From NCBI RefSeq assembly GCF_943371865.1, contig NZ_CALRWL010000003.1, forward strand, positions 1-64,000: 64,000 nt of DNA, given 5' to 3'. The notes under the pieces were generated by a model. The model had not been told where the DNA came from, did no database searches, and worked only from the letters and a program-made list of their open reading frames with translations. Source of the stretch: Azorhizobium sp943371865 (GTDB taxonomy: Bacteria > Pseudomonadota > Alphaproteobacteria > Rhizobiales > Xanthobacteraceae). Both the position numbers and the translations under genes were made by a program. Within the stretch, counting starts at the first letter, position 1. Each line of letters begins with the position of its first letter. Below are positions 8,379 to 16,324 of this stretch, in pieces.

Positions 8379-9521
8379 CTAAGCCTTGGGTCGTTGCTCG
8401 ATGAGCTTGATGGCGGCATCGATGTCGGCGGTATCGGCGAATGCGGCAATGGCCGGATGCCCCACCTCGATGAACTGGATCACCAGCCAGCGCGTATCCG
8501 CCGGCAGCGCGGCGATGATCTCACTGATCTTCAAACCGGCCTTCCAGCGAATGCGGTGAGTCTCGACGAAATACGCCAGCACGCCGGACCGCAGCATGCC
8601 ATCAAGGAAACTGTCGCCGACGAAGACCGTCGGCGGGAGCAGGCGCGGGTCCGGCGAGGCCTGCGTGGCATGCTCAAAAATGTCGGTGCGAGCTGCCTGG
8701 GTGAAGCCGGCCGGCCAGTCCCAGGTCTGGCCGATCATCAGCATGTCCTCGGACGGGGGCACGAACAGCGGCATGAACATGGCGATCCCGCCGCTGCCGC
8801 GCTGGGTCACGATCTTCAACGGATGCGTCCAGACCGAGTTCGGCCGGCCTTCGATCTTGCTGATCTCATCCACCAGCGCCTTGCCGACCGGATAGGCCGC
8901 AGGATCGTTCCAGTGGAAATCCGTCAGATGGAAGATCCGCCGCGACTTCATGGCGGTCCGCAGGATCTCCGTGCTGTCAACGAAGCTCACCGCCGGCAAC
9001 GCCCGCAGCTTGGCCACGAACTCATCGATCCGTGGCACCGCCGGGCGACGGACCGCGGAGGACGGCAGCAATTCCGGATAGAAGCGGTCGCTCATCATGT
9101 TGATCACGAAGGCGGTCTGGATTCCCGCTGCCTTCAGCGCGCGCGTCAGCCGATCGATCCCGGCGATGGCGGGCGCCTCGGCCGTGACGAGGGCCCGCTC
9201 CATATAGGGCTCCTCCACATTCAAGGTCGAGCGATAGAACAGCTGGCCGTCGCGCCCGACCAGCACGCGGTCGGACATGCCGAACACGGAGAAGTCCACT
9301 TGCGTCTTCAAGCGGATGAGGATGGGCCGCAGGCCGAAATGATCGGCGAACCAGCGATCCGCCACGCGCGGAATGGCGTCCAAGGGCGTCGCGGCGGTGA
9401 CCGGCGGCGCAAGGGTCCGGTTCTCCTCCACGGGCGGGATCGGCACCAACCCCGTCAGCATCTGCAGGCCGGGTAGAAGCGTCAGGCCAAAGAACACGGC
9501 CACGAAGGCGATGCGCCACAT
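8379..9521 (-). CDS. AlgJ/AlgX-like SGNH acetyl-transfer protein
   Basis: A 380-residue protein with an N-terminal signal anchor (about residues 1-22) and a periplasmic SGNH-hydrolase-like domain. The catalytic signatures are visible: TDFHWN, giving the Asp/His pair, and VGDSF, giving the nucleophilic Ser. In alginate and related systems this partner takes acetyl groups moved across the membrane by an AlgI-type MBOAT protein and places them on polysaccharide. It lies 18 bases downstream of such an MBOAT gene, so the two form an operon. The polysaccharide acceptor is unknown. The capsule locus at the right end is one candidate, but no linkage is shown. Confidence 0.8.
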   Translation of the reverse strand: MWRIAFVAVFFGLTLLPGLQMLTGLVPIPPVEENRTLAPPVTAATPLDAIPRVADRWFADHFGLRPILIRLKTQVDFSVFGMSDRVLVGRDGQLFYRSTLNVEEPYMERALVTAEAPAIAGIDRLTRALKAAGIQTAFVINMMSDRFYPELLPSSAVRRPAVPRIDEFVAKLRALPAVSFVDSTEILRTAMKSRRIFHLTDFHWNDPAAYPVGKALVDEISKIEGRPNSVWTHPLKIVTQRGSGGIAMFMPLFVPPSEDMLMIGQTWDWPAGFTQAARTDIFEHATQASPDPRLLPPTVFVGDSFLDGMLRSGVLAYFVETHRIRWKAGLKISEIIAALPADTRWLVIQFIEVGHPAIAAFADTADIDAAIKLIEQRPKA

Positions 9522-9539
9522 GCTGCTGCGGTCCCTGGT

Positions 9540-10958
9540 TCAGAAGCGGAAATAGATGAAGGGGTTGAAGCCGTTCGCGGCGATCAGCACCGACGAATAG
9601 ACAAACAGAAGCAGTGCCGTGCTGCGCTGGGCGAGCGCACGCAGGGGGCCGGCCGGTTCCGACCCGATGCCCGCCAGGATCCGCCCCACCGGCGCGACCG
9701 AGAGCACGGCGCCGAGGCAGAAGAACACGATTTTGTCCGGCGTCAGGAACGCCAGGACATCCACCGGCGCAGCGGCGTGACCGAACCCGGCCATGGCCTT
9801 CAGGAACGTCCCTGCCGCGCCCAGGCTATCCGCCCGGAACAGCACCCAGCCGACCATGACCAGCAGCAGCGTCACGGGCCAGCCGATCACGCCCGGCAGG
9901 GCACCGCCCCGGCGGATCGCCACCCGTTCGATGACCAGGAGCACGCCGTGGTAGCAGCCCCAGGCCAGGAAGGTATAGGCGGCGCCATGCCAGAGCCCGC
10001 ACAGCACGAAGACCGTGAACAGGTTCACATAGGTCCGCACCGGCCCGCACTTATTGCCCCCGAGCGGAATGTAGAGATAGTCGCGGAACCAGCGCGACAG
10101 CGTCATGTGCCAGCGGCGCCAGAATTCGGTGATGCTGAGCGAGCGATAGGGCTGGTCGAAATTCTCCGGGAAGCGGAACCCCAGCATGCGGCCGAGCCCG
10201 ATGGCCATGTCCGAATAGCCCGAGAAGTCGAAATAGATCTGCAAGGTGTAGGCAAGCGCCCCCACCCAGGCCGCGGCGGTGCTCAGTTGCTCCGGCGGCA
10301 GGCCGAACATGTGGTCGGCCAGCGTGCCCATGCCATCGGCGATGATGATCTTCTTGCCCAGGCCCCAGCAGAACCGCACGATCCCCGCCTCGACGTCGTC
10401 CAGGGCGATGGGGCGCCGCAGGATCCGGTCCTGCACTTCCACATAGCGCACGATCGGGCCGGCGATCAGCTGCGGGAACAGCGTGTGGTACATGCCGAAA
10501 GTGACAAATCCCCGCGCCGGCGCGATCTCGCCGCGGTAGATGTCCACCAGATACGACAGGCCCTGAAAGGTGAAGAAGGAGATGCCGGCGGGCAGGATGA
10601 TCCCCGCGGGGGCCAGCATGATCTGGATGCCGGCCGGCATCAGCGCGTCATGGCTGACGCCCACCAGGAAGGTCCAGTATTTATAATAGATCAGCGGCAG
10701 GAGGTTCAGCAGGATGCCGAACCAAAGCAGGCCGAACCGCGCCCGGCCGGCCGGTGTCCGGGCGAGCATCACGCCGATGACCTGATTGACCACGATGGAG
10801 GCGATCAGCACCAGGCTGACGAAGCCCGCATCGATCGTATAGAAATACAGACTGCTAATCAGCAGGACAAGATTACGAATGCTCGCCGGAACGGCGTAAT
10901 ATATAAAGAAGAAGATCGGAAGGAAGGCGAACAAAAAGCCCGGCGAACTGAACGACAT
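9540..10958 (-). CDS. MBOAT family O-acyltransferase (AlgI-like)
   Basis: A 472-residue polytopic membrane protein with the MBOAT hallmarks: the PIVRYVEVQ loop, the DFSGYSDMAIG segment, an FWRRWHMTLS motif and the conserved catalytic His region GLWHGAAYTF. AlgI-type proteins carry acetyl groups from the cytoplasm to the periplasm for O-acetylation of exopolysaccharide or peptidoglycan. The length is typical. It is transcribed leftward and is followed after 18 bases by the AlgJ/AlgX-like partner. The start at 10958 gives a first hydrophobic helix immediately. Confidence 0.9.
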   Translation of the reverse strand: MSFSSPGFLFAFLPIFFFIYYAVPASIRNLVLLISSLYFYTIDAGFVSLVLIASIVVNQVIGVMLARTPAGRARFGLLWFGILLNLLPLIYYKYWTFLVGVSHDALMPAGIQIMLAPAGIILPAGISFFTFQGLSYLVDIYRGEIAPARGFVTFGMYHTLFPQLIAGPIVRYVEVQDRILRRPIALDDVEAGIVRFCWGLGKKIIIADGMGTLADHMFGLPPEQLSTAAAWVGALAYTLQIYFDFSGYSDMAIGLGRMLGFRFPENFDQPYRSLSITEFWRRWHMTLSRWFRDYLYIPLGGNKCGPVRTYVNLFTVFVLCGLWHGAAYTFLAWGCYHGVLLVIERVAIRRGGALPGVIGWPVTLLLVMVGWVLFRADSLGAAGTFLKAMAGFGHAAAPVDVLAFLTPDKIVFFCLGAVLSVAPVGRILAGIGSEPAGPLRALAQRSTALLLFVYSSVLIAANGFNPFIYFRF

Positions 10959-11257
10959 GGCCCGGCTTCCACCTTTTCGTGCCGATGTTAACTGTATTCG
11001 ACGAGGTCGAACGCGTTCAGCCCTTCAGGCCGGCGGCAGTCCATCGTGCAGGTAGCATGGGCGGACCGATCAGGCAATCATCGCCCCCTGACGTTGCAAC
11101 GCCGCCGTTGCTTGATCGCCGCACCGCGCCGAACACCTTGCACGACCCGCCGGATGCCTCGCCGAAACGCCGCGCGCCCCGTTCGACATCCGCCGGTCGG
11201 CAGCGTCGATCCTGTCCAAGGTCTGCGCCCCCGGGGCGCACGCCTGATGCTACCCCC

Positions 11258-12661
11258 TCACAGCACCGACGAAGCTTCCGCCGGTGAATGGGCCAGGGCG
11301 TGGGCCATGTATTCCAGCGCGTGCCGCACCTTGTCGCGGCCCACCGGCCCGCCCAGGCAGACACGGGCGGCTTCCGGCGGCGCGCCGTCGACGCAGAACG
11401 CATCGCTGGCGACGATGCCGATGCCGGTGGCCTGCATGTGGCCGACAAAGGCCGAGCGGGTCCACGGCTCCGGCAATTCCACCCACAGATTGAAGCTGAG
11501 CGGATCGGCCCGGAAGCTGCCCTTGGGCAGGATTTGGGTGGCGAGCGCCTGCCGGGCAGCGGTCTCGGCGCGGATGAAGCGCAGGATGGTGTCGGCGGTG
11601 CCGTCCTCGATCCAGCGGGTGGCCAGCGCCACGGTCAGCGGGGAAGCCATGACATTGGCCGCCCGCAGCGCCGCCGCGAACGGCCAGCCGGCCCGCGCTT
11701 CCGGCGCGATCACATAAGCCGCCCGCAGGCCGGCGCCGATACATTTGGCCAGCCCCGCCACATGCCAGGTGAGATCGGGGGCGATGGCGGCGAACGGCGG
11801 CAGGCCGTGGGCGGGGATGAAGCCATAGGCGTCATCCTCGACGATCTTCAGATTGAACCGCCGCGCCACCGCCACGATGGCCGCGCGGCGCGGCTCGGGA
11901 ATGGTGAGCGTGGTGGGGTTCTGCAGGGTCGGGTTGAGATAGAGCGCCTTCGGCGACAGGCTGCGGCAGGCTGCGGTGAGGGCGTCCGGGTCGATCCCGT
12001 CCGCATCCATGGGCAGGCCCACCAGCTTCAGGCCCAGCTGGGCGGCGATGGAGCGGGCGCCGGGATAGGTCAGCGCCTCGCACAGCACCACGTCGCCGGC
12101 CTTGGCCAGCAGGCCGAAGATGCCCAGCAGGGCCGCATGGGCGCCGGGGGTGACGAAGATGCGTTCCTGCGCCGGCACCAAGGCCCGCCGCCCCAGCCAG
12201 GAGGAGGCGGCATCCTTGTCGGCGGGCGCGCCGCCGAAGCTCTGGTAGCGCAGCAGCGCCACCAGGTCGCGGGACACCTCCACCAAGCCGTCCTGCATCC
12301 GCGCGATGAGCGCGGGATCGTCCGGCTCCGGCGGCAGGTTCATGGTGAGATCCACCAGATCCGGGCGGGCGGAGCGCGCCTGCGCCGCCGCGCGCGGCAC
12401 GCCGCGCACAAAGGTGCCCTGGCCGACGCGGGATTCCACCAGCCCCCGCTTCTGCGCCTCCACATAGCCCCGCGCCACGGTGGTGAAGTCGATGTCGAGA
12501 CGGCTCGCCAGCTTGCGCTGCGGCGGCAGGCGGTCACCGATGGACAGGCGTCCGGCCTTGATGTCCTCGGCGATGCCATCGGCAATGGCGAGATAGCGCG
12601 GCTTGTCGCTGCGCGTCAGGTCCGGCGTCCAATCGGGCATGGGGCGGGGTGTCTTCTCCAT
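11258..12661 (-). CDS. MocR-type PLP-dependent transcriptional regulator (GntR wHTH plus aminotransferase)
   Basis: A 467-residue protein. An N-terminal GntR winged helix (about residues 20-85, with DRLPPQRKLA and TVARGY) is fused to a class I aminotransferase-like domain, where the PLP lysine lies in GLAKCIGAGLR. Such MocR regulators use the fold as an effector sensor rather than as an enzyme. I chose ATG 12661 because sequence further upstream is non-coding in character. It is divergent from the Nit1C cluster, and its own upstream region carries a 22-bp palindrome (12692-12713). It may autoregulate or control the divergent genes, but the sigma-54 promoter on the other side argues for an additional activator. 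Confidence 0.85.
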   Translation of the reverse strand: MEKTPRPMPDWTPDLTRSDKPRYLAIADGIAEDIKAGRLSIGDRLPPQRKLASRLDIDFTTVARGYVEAQKRGLVESRVGQGTFVRGVPRAAAQARSARPDLVDLTMNLPPEPDDPALIARMQDGLVEVSRDLVALLRYQSFGGAPADKDAASSWLGRRALVPAQERIFVTPGAHAALLGIFGLLAKAGDVVLCEALTYPGARSIAAQLGLKLVGLPMDADGIDPDALTAACRSLSPKALYLNPTLQNPTTLTIPEPRRAAIVAVARRFNLKIVEDDAYGFIPAHGLPPFAAIAPDLTWHVAGLAKCIGAGLRAAYVIAPEARAGWPFAAALRAANVMASPLTVALATRWIEDGTADTILRFIRAETAARQALATQILPKGSFRADPLSFNLWVELPEPWTRSAFVGHMQATGIGIVASDAFCVDGAPPEAARVCLGGPVGRDKVRHALEYMAHALAHSPAEASSVL

Positions 12662-12691
12662 GCGGACGGATCGCTTCCGCCCGCTCAAAAT

Positions 12692-12713
12692 TGACTGTAT
12701 AGTGTTGCAGTCA
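12692..12713. promoter_or_regulatory. candidate MocR operator
   Basis: A perfect inverted repeat, TGACTG-N10-CAGTCA, begins 31 bases upstream of the MocR start codon. Position and symmetry suit a GntR/MocR autoregulatory site. Confidence 0.5.
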
Positions 12714-12876
12714 TCGCTTGTCACGCGGTGCGGCGACGGCGGGCGTGGAAAAATTCCGCGCTGCAACACATGGCATTGCGTGCGGATCAGGCATCGGGCT
12801 GCCGGATTCCTCGGCGTGTGACTGCGAGTCGAGCACCGGGTCGCTGGCGCCTTCCGCTGCATTGATCGCAAGATTG

Positions 12877-12895
12877 AATGCATTTTGCATGCATT
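12877..12895. promoter_or_regulatory. candidate activator site upstream of the sigma-54 promoter
   Basis: A perfect inverted repeat, AATGCAT-N5-ATGCATT, lies about 30-45 bases before the -24 element. Enhancer-binding activators of sigma-54 promoters use such sites, although they are usually farther upstream. No match to a known NtrC consensus is claimed. Confidence 0.4.
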
Positions 12896-12921
12896 GCTGA
12901 TGTTATGTGCAATCTGTCAAT

Positions 12922-12937
12922 TGGCACATTGATTGCA
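12922..12937 (+). promoter_or_regulatory. sigma-54 (RpoN) promoter of the Nit1C cluster
   Basis: TGGCAC-N5-TTGCA matches the -24/-12 consensus exactly in both elements and in spacing. It lies 65 bases upstream of the first start codon. Sigma-54 control fits a cluster known for nitrogen-starvation expression. The surrounding TGCAATC/GATTGCA inverted arms (12908-12937) overlap it. Confidence 0.8.
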
Positions 12938-13002
12938 ATTTTCCCCTCGTGACCGCCCTTGCCCCCAGCAAGGCCGCAGGTCTCCCCCACGAGGAGAAGC
13001 CG

Positions 13003-13485
13003 ATGCCCGCCGTGACCGCCCCCGCCCACCAGAAGGGTGATTTCTTCGTCGATTACGAGGACAAGAAGTTCGAGGACGTCAAAGCCCAGCCGGGCGAAAA
13101 GGCCCTGGTCACCTTCCATACGGTGGCGTTCGAGGGCTCCATCGGCTTCGTGAACCTGCTCCAGGCCACCCGCCTCAAGCGCAAGGGCTTCGAGACCTCG
13201 ATCCTGCTCTATGGCCCCGGCGTGACGCTGGGCGTGCAGCGCGGCTTCCCGAAGCTGGGCGACGAGGCCTTCCCCGGCCACATGAACTTCAACAACCAGA
13301 TCGTCAAATTCATCGAGGAAGGCGGCAAGGTCTATGCCTGCCGCTTCGCGCTCCAGGCCCTCTACGGCCATGGCGAGCCCTCGCTGATCCCCGGCATCAT
13401 CCCCATCAGCCCGCTGGACGTGCTGGACCTGGTGCTGCTCCACCGCCGCGACAACGCCTTCATCCTCGACACCTGGACCCTCTGA
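13003..13485 (+). CDS. MSMEG_0572/Sll0783 family nitrogen starvation response protein
   Basis: A 160-residue soluble protein that begins the Nit1C cluster. Recognition rests on overall sequence (for example VTFHTVAFEGSIGFVNLLQ and GVQRGFP) together with the exact gene order that follows. The cyanobacterial homologue Sll0783 is induced by nitrogen starvation. The biochemical role is not established, and the fold looks DsrE-like. ATG 13003 follows GAGGAG at a suitable distance. The longer open frame from 12907 would place its start over the sigma-54 promoter, so it is rejected. Confidence 0.9.
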   Translation: MPAVTAPAHQKGDFFVDYEDKKFEDVKAQPGEKALVTFHTVAFEGSIGFVNLLQATRLKRKGFETSILLYGPGVTLGVQRGFPKLGDEAFPGHMNFNNQIVKFIEEGGKVYACRFALQALYGHGEPSLIPGIIPISPLDVLDLVLLHRRDNAFILDTWTL

Positions 13486-13523
13486 CGGCGCCGGCGCAAC
13501 CAGCCACACCGTCACCTCAGGTC

Positions 13524-13635
13524 TCGTCATGGCCGGGCTTGTCCCGGCCATCCACGCCCGGCGGCCGGGCGCACCGTTCCATGCCCCGCTCTTTCGGCTC
13601 GGCGTGGATGCCCGGGACAAGCCCGGGCATGACGA
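13524..13635. repeat. long palindromic intergenic repeat
   Basis: Two 35-base arms (13524-13558 and 13601-13635) are inverted copies with two mismatches, built around GGCCGGGCTTGTCCCGGCC-type inner palindromes. They flank a 42-base centre. This is a common style of dispersed intergenic element in Hyphomicrobiales. It lies between the first two Nit1C genes, where it could form an mRNA hairpin affecting their relative expression. Confidence 0.85.
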
Positions 13636-13660
13636 CCGGAACGTCAGGACAGAAAGGAAG

Positions 13661-14743
13661 ATGGCCATGTCGGCCAAGACACCAGAGAAGCGCATCGTCC
13701 GGGTCGCCGCGGTGCAGATCGCGCCCGATCTCGACGACGGCGCCCGCACGCTGGACCGCGTGCTGGCCGCGCTGGCCGAGGCGGCCTCCAAAGGGGTGCA
13801 GATGGTGGTCTTTCCCGAGACCTTCCTGCCCTGGTACCCCTATTTTTCCTTCGTGCTGCCGCCGGTGCTGACCGGCGGCGAGCACATGCGGCTTTATGAA
13901 CACGCGGTCACCGTGCCCGGCCCGGTGACCGAGGCCATCGCGGCCGCCGCCCGCCGCCATGCCATGGTGGTGGTGCTGGGCATCAATGAGCGCGACCACG
14001 GCTCGCTCTACAATGCCCAGCTGATCTTCGACGCCGACGGCACCCTTCTGCTCAAGCGCCGCAAGCTCACCCCCACCTTCCATGAGCGCATGATCTGGGG
14101 CCAGGGCGATGGTGCCGGCCTGAAGGTGGTGGACACCAAGGTGGGCCGTGTCGGGGCGCTGGCCTGCTGGGAGCATTACAATCCCCTCGCCCGCTACGCC
14201 TTGATGGCCCAGCACGAGGAAATCCACGCCGCGCAATTCCCCGGCGCGCTGGTGGGGCCGATCTTCGCCGAGCAGATCGAAGTCACCATCCGCCACCACG
14301 CCTTGGAGAGCGGCTGCTTCGTGGTCAATGCCACCGGCTGGCTCACCGAAGAGCAGGTGGCCCGCATCTCCCCGGACGAAAAACTGCGCAAGGCCCTCAC
14401 CGGCGGCTGCATGACGGCGATCATCTCGCCCGAAGGCAGCCATCTGGTGCCCCCGCTCACCAGCGGCGAGGGGCTGCTGGTGGCCGATCTCGACATGGCC
14501 CTCATCACCAAGCGCAAGCGGATGATGGATAGCGTCGGCCATTACGCCCGCCCCGAACTGCTCAGCCTCGTGCTCGACACCCGCCCGGCGCTGCCCATGC
14601 ACACCGATGCCGCCTTTCCCTCCCCGCCATCCTTCGGGAGTCGCCGCGATGAAGCAGACCAGCCCCAGCACCGCCCCCATCCTGCCGCTGCCGACGGCGG
14701 AGCTGATGAACGAATTGCAGTCCTACGGGGTCCGGCTCGCTGA
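13661..14743 (+). CDS. Nit1C-type nitrilase
   Basis: A 360-residue carbon-nitrogen hydrolase that converts nitriles to carboxylate and ammonia. The triad is visible: Glu53 (FPETFLP), Lys135 (RRKLTP) and Cys169 (ALACWEHYNP). Members of this genomic context in pseudomonads act on hydrogen cyanide or small nitriles. The start could be ATG 13661 or ATG 13667, and a purine-rich AAAGGAAG lies just before the first. The C-terminus runs 95 bases into the next gene. The last 40 or so residues are low complexity and probably arose by read-through into that gene's start region. Confidence 0.9.
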   Translation: MAMSAKTPEKRIVRVAAVQIAPDLDDGARTLDRVLAALAEAASKGVQMVVFPETFLPWYPYFSFVLPPVLTGGEHMRLYEHAVTVPGPVTEAIAAAARRHAMVVVLGINERDHGSLYNAQLIFDADGTLLLKRRKLTPTFHERMIWGQGDGAGLKVVDTKVGRVGALACWEHYNPLARYALMAQHEEIHAAQFPGALVGPIFAEQIEVTIRHHALESGCFVVNATGWLTEEQVARISPDEKLRKALTGGCMTAIISPEGSHLVPPLTSGEGLLVADLDMALITKRKRMMDSVGHYARPELLSLVLDTRPALPMHTDAAFPSPPSFGSRRDEADQPQHRPHPAAADGGADERIAVLRGPAR

Positions 14744-15785
14744 TCCTTCCGCCGGGGCTGAAAGCCGGCGCGGCGGGGCCGGCCCCTCCGACCACAAGGC
14801 GCTGACGCTGGACGGCATGACCGTCATGGTGCCGGTGCACACGGCGCCGGCCGCCCGCAGCCCCTATGCGGTGGAGACCCCCGACGCGCGCGGCGCCAGC
14901 CGCATCACCCGCGACGGCCTGCCCATCGCCCAGGTTTCGTTCCCGCTGCGGCCGCGCTTCTATGAGCGCACCACGGCGGACGGCATTCCCTATTCCAAGA
15001 TCGCCGTGCTGCACGGGCGCGACGTGCTCGCCACCACGGTGTTGCAGGAGTGCGTGCGCTTCCAGAGCCGCACCAAGACCTGCCAGTTCTGCGCCATCGG
15101 CCAATCGCTGGCGGAGGGACGCACCATCGCCCGCAAGACCCCGGCGCAACTGGCGGAAGTGGCGAAAGCCGCCGTGGAGCTGGACGGGGTCACCCATATG
15201 GTGATGACCACCGGCACCCCGCCGGGCAAGGATCGCGGCGCCGCCATTCTCACCGAGAGCGCGGCGGCGGTGAAGGCTGCCGTGGACCTGCCGATCCAGG
15301 CCCAGTGCGAGCCCCCGGACAGCGACGCCTGGTTCGCCCGCATGAAAGCGGCGGGCGTGGACGCGCTCGGCATGCATCTGGAAGCAGTGACGCCGGAGGT
15401 GCGCGCCCGCATCATGCCGGGCAAGGCGCAGGTGCCGCTGGAGCGCTATTTCGCCGCCTTCGATGCCGCCGTGCCGGTGTTCGGGCGCGGGCAGGTGTCC
15501 ACTTATATTCTGGCGGGCCTGGGGGACACAAAAGAGGCGATCCTGGGCATGTGCGCCCAGCTCATCGCCCACGGCGTCTATCCGTTCGTGGTGCCGTTCA
15601 TCCCTATTTCCGGCACGCCGCTGGAAGGCCATGCGGGGCCGACGCCCGGCTTCATGCACGAGATCCTGGCGCCATTGGCGCAGATGGTGCGGGCCGCCGG
15701 CCTCCGCGCCACCGACATCAAGGCCGGCTGCGGCAAGTGCGGCGCCTGCTCGGCGCTCTCCACCTATGAGCGGGGGATCGGCTGA
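14649..15785 (+). CDS. MSMEG_0568 family radical SAM protein
   Basis: A 378-residue protein. Three cysteines at 135, 145 and 148 (ECVRF...TKTCQFCAIG) form the likely 4Fe-4S/SAM motif with a non-classical CX9CX2C spacing. A further Cys-rich group, GCGKCGAC, lies near the C-terminus and may hold an auxiliary cluster. The reaction is unknown. The family always accompanies the nitrilase in this cluster. ATG 14649 is preceded by GGGAG. An ATG at 14607 is a longer alternative. The stop overlaps the next start by one base. Confidence 0.88.
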   Translation: MKQTSPSTAPILPLPTAELMNELQSYGVRLADPSAGAESRRGGAGPSDHKALTLDGMTVMVPVHTAPAARSPYAVETPDARGASRITRDGLPIAQVSFPLRPRFYERTTADGIPYSKIAVLHGRDVLATTVLQECVRFQSRTKTCQFCAIGQSLAEGRTIARKTPAQLAEVAKAAVELDGVTHMVMTTGTPPGKDRGAAILTESAAAVKAAVDLPIQAQCEPPDSDAWFARMKAAGVDALGMHLEAVTPEVRARIMPGKAQVPLERYFAAFDAAVPVFGRGQVSTYILAGLGDTKEAILGMCAQLIAHGVYPFVVPFIPISGTPLEGHAGPTPGFMHEILAPLAQMVRAAGLRATDIKAGCGKCGACSALSTYERGIG

Positions 15786-16324
15786 TGTTCGACGCCTTCA
15801 AGCCGTTCACCGCCAGCGAATTCCAGGTGAAGTTCGCCATGGACCCGTGGGAGCGCGCCGGCGCCGCGGCCCTGCGCCGCCGCGTGTTCTGCGGCGAGCA
15901 GGGGCTGTTCGGCAGTGACGACCGCGACGCCATCGACACCCACGCCATCCCCATCGTCGCGCTGTCCCTGTGGGGCGTGGCGGCGGATGCGGTGGTGGGC
16001 ACGGTGCGCATTCATGAGCCGGAGCCGGGCATCTGGTGGGGCTCGCGCCTCGCGGTGGCGGAAGACTATCGCAACGTCGGCACGCTGGGCTCGGCGCTGA
16101 TCCGCCTCGCGGTCTCCTCCGCCCATGCCCGCGGCTGCCGGCGCTTCTTCGCTTATGTGCAGAGCCAGAACGCTTTGCTGTTCCGCCGCCTGCGCTGGCG
16201 CACCCTGGAGATCGTGGATCTGCACGGCCGCCCGCACCATCACATGGAGGCGGACCTGGCCTATTACCCGCCTTTCGCCGCCCCGGAGACCGGGTTCCTG
16301 GCCTTCCCCAAGCGGGCCGCGTGA
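15785..16324 (+). CDS. MSMEG_0567/Sll0786 family GNAT N-acetyltransferase
   Basis: A 179-residue single-domain GNAT protein. The acetyl-CoA region is recognisable around WGSRLAVAEDYRNVGTLGSALI, followed by the typical C-terminal strand and FAYVQSQNALLFRRL. It is one of the fixed members of the Nit1C cluster, and its substrate is unknown. Its start overlaps the radical SAM stop (TGATG) and its own stop overlaps the next start in the same way, so it is mid-operon and translationally coupled. Confidence 0.9.
   Translation: MFDAFKPFTASEFQVKFAMDPWERAGAAALRRRVFCGEQGLFGSDDRDAIDTHAIPIVALSLWGVAADAVVGTVRIHEPEPGIWWGSRLAVAEDYRNVGTLGSALIRLAVSSAHARGCRRFFAYVQSQNALLFRRLRWRTLEIVDLHGRPHHHMEADLAYYPPFAAPETGFLAFPKRAA

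Larger units (their letters stand above)
12662..13002. other. 341-bp divergent regulatory region
   Basis: The stretch separates the MocR gene from the Nit1C cluster. It holds a 22-bp palindrome near the MocR start, a 19-bp palindrome at 12877-12895 and a sigma-54 promoter at 12922-12937, each listed separately. No coding sequence is supported. Confidence 0.7.

Noticed and set aside
12787..13791. 334-residue minus-strand frame across the start of the Nit1C cluster
   Set aside because: It reads through the sigma-54 promoter and the palindromic repeat and is antisense to a well-recognised gene.
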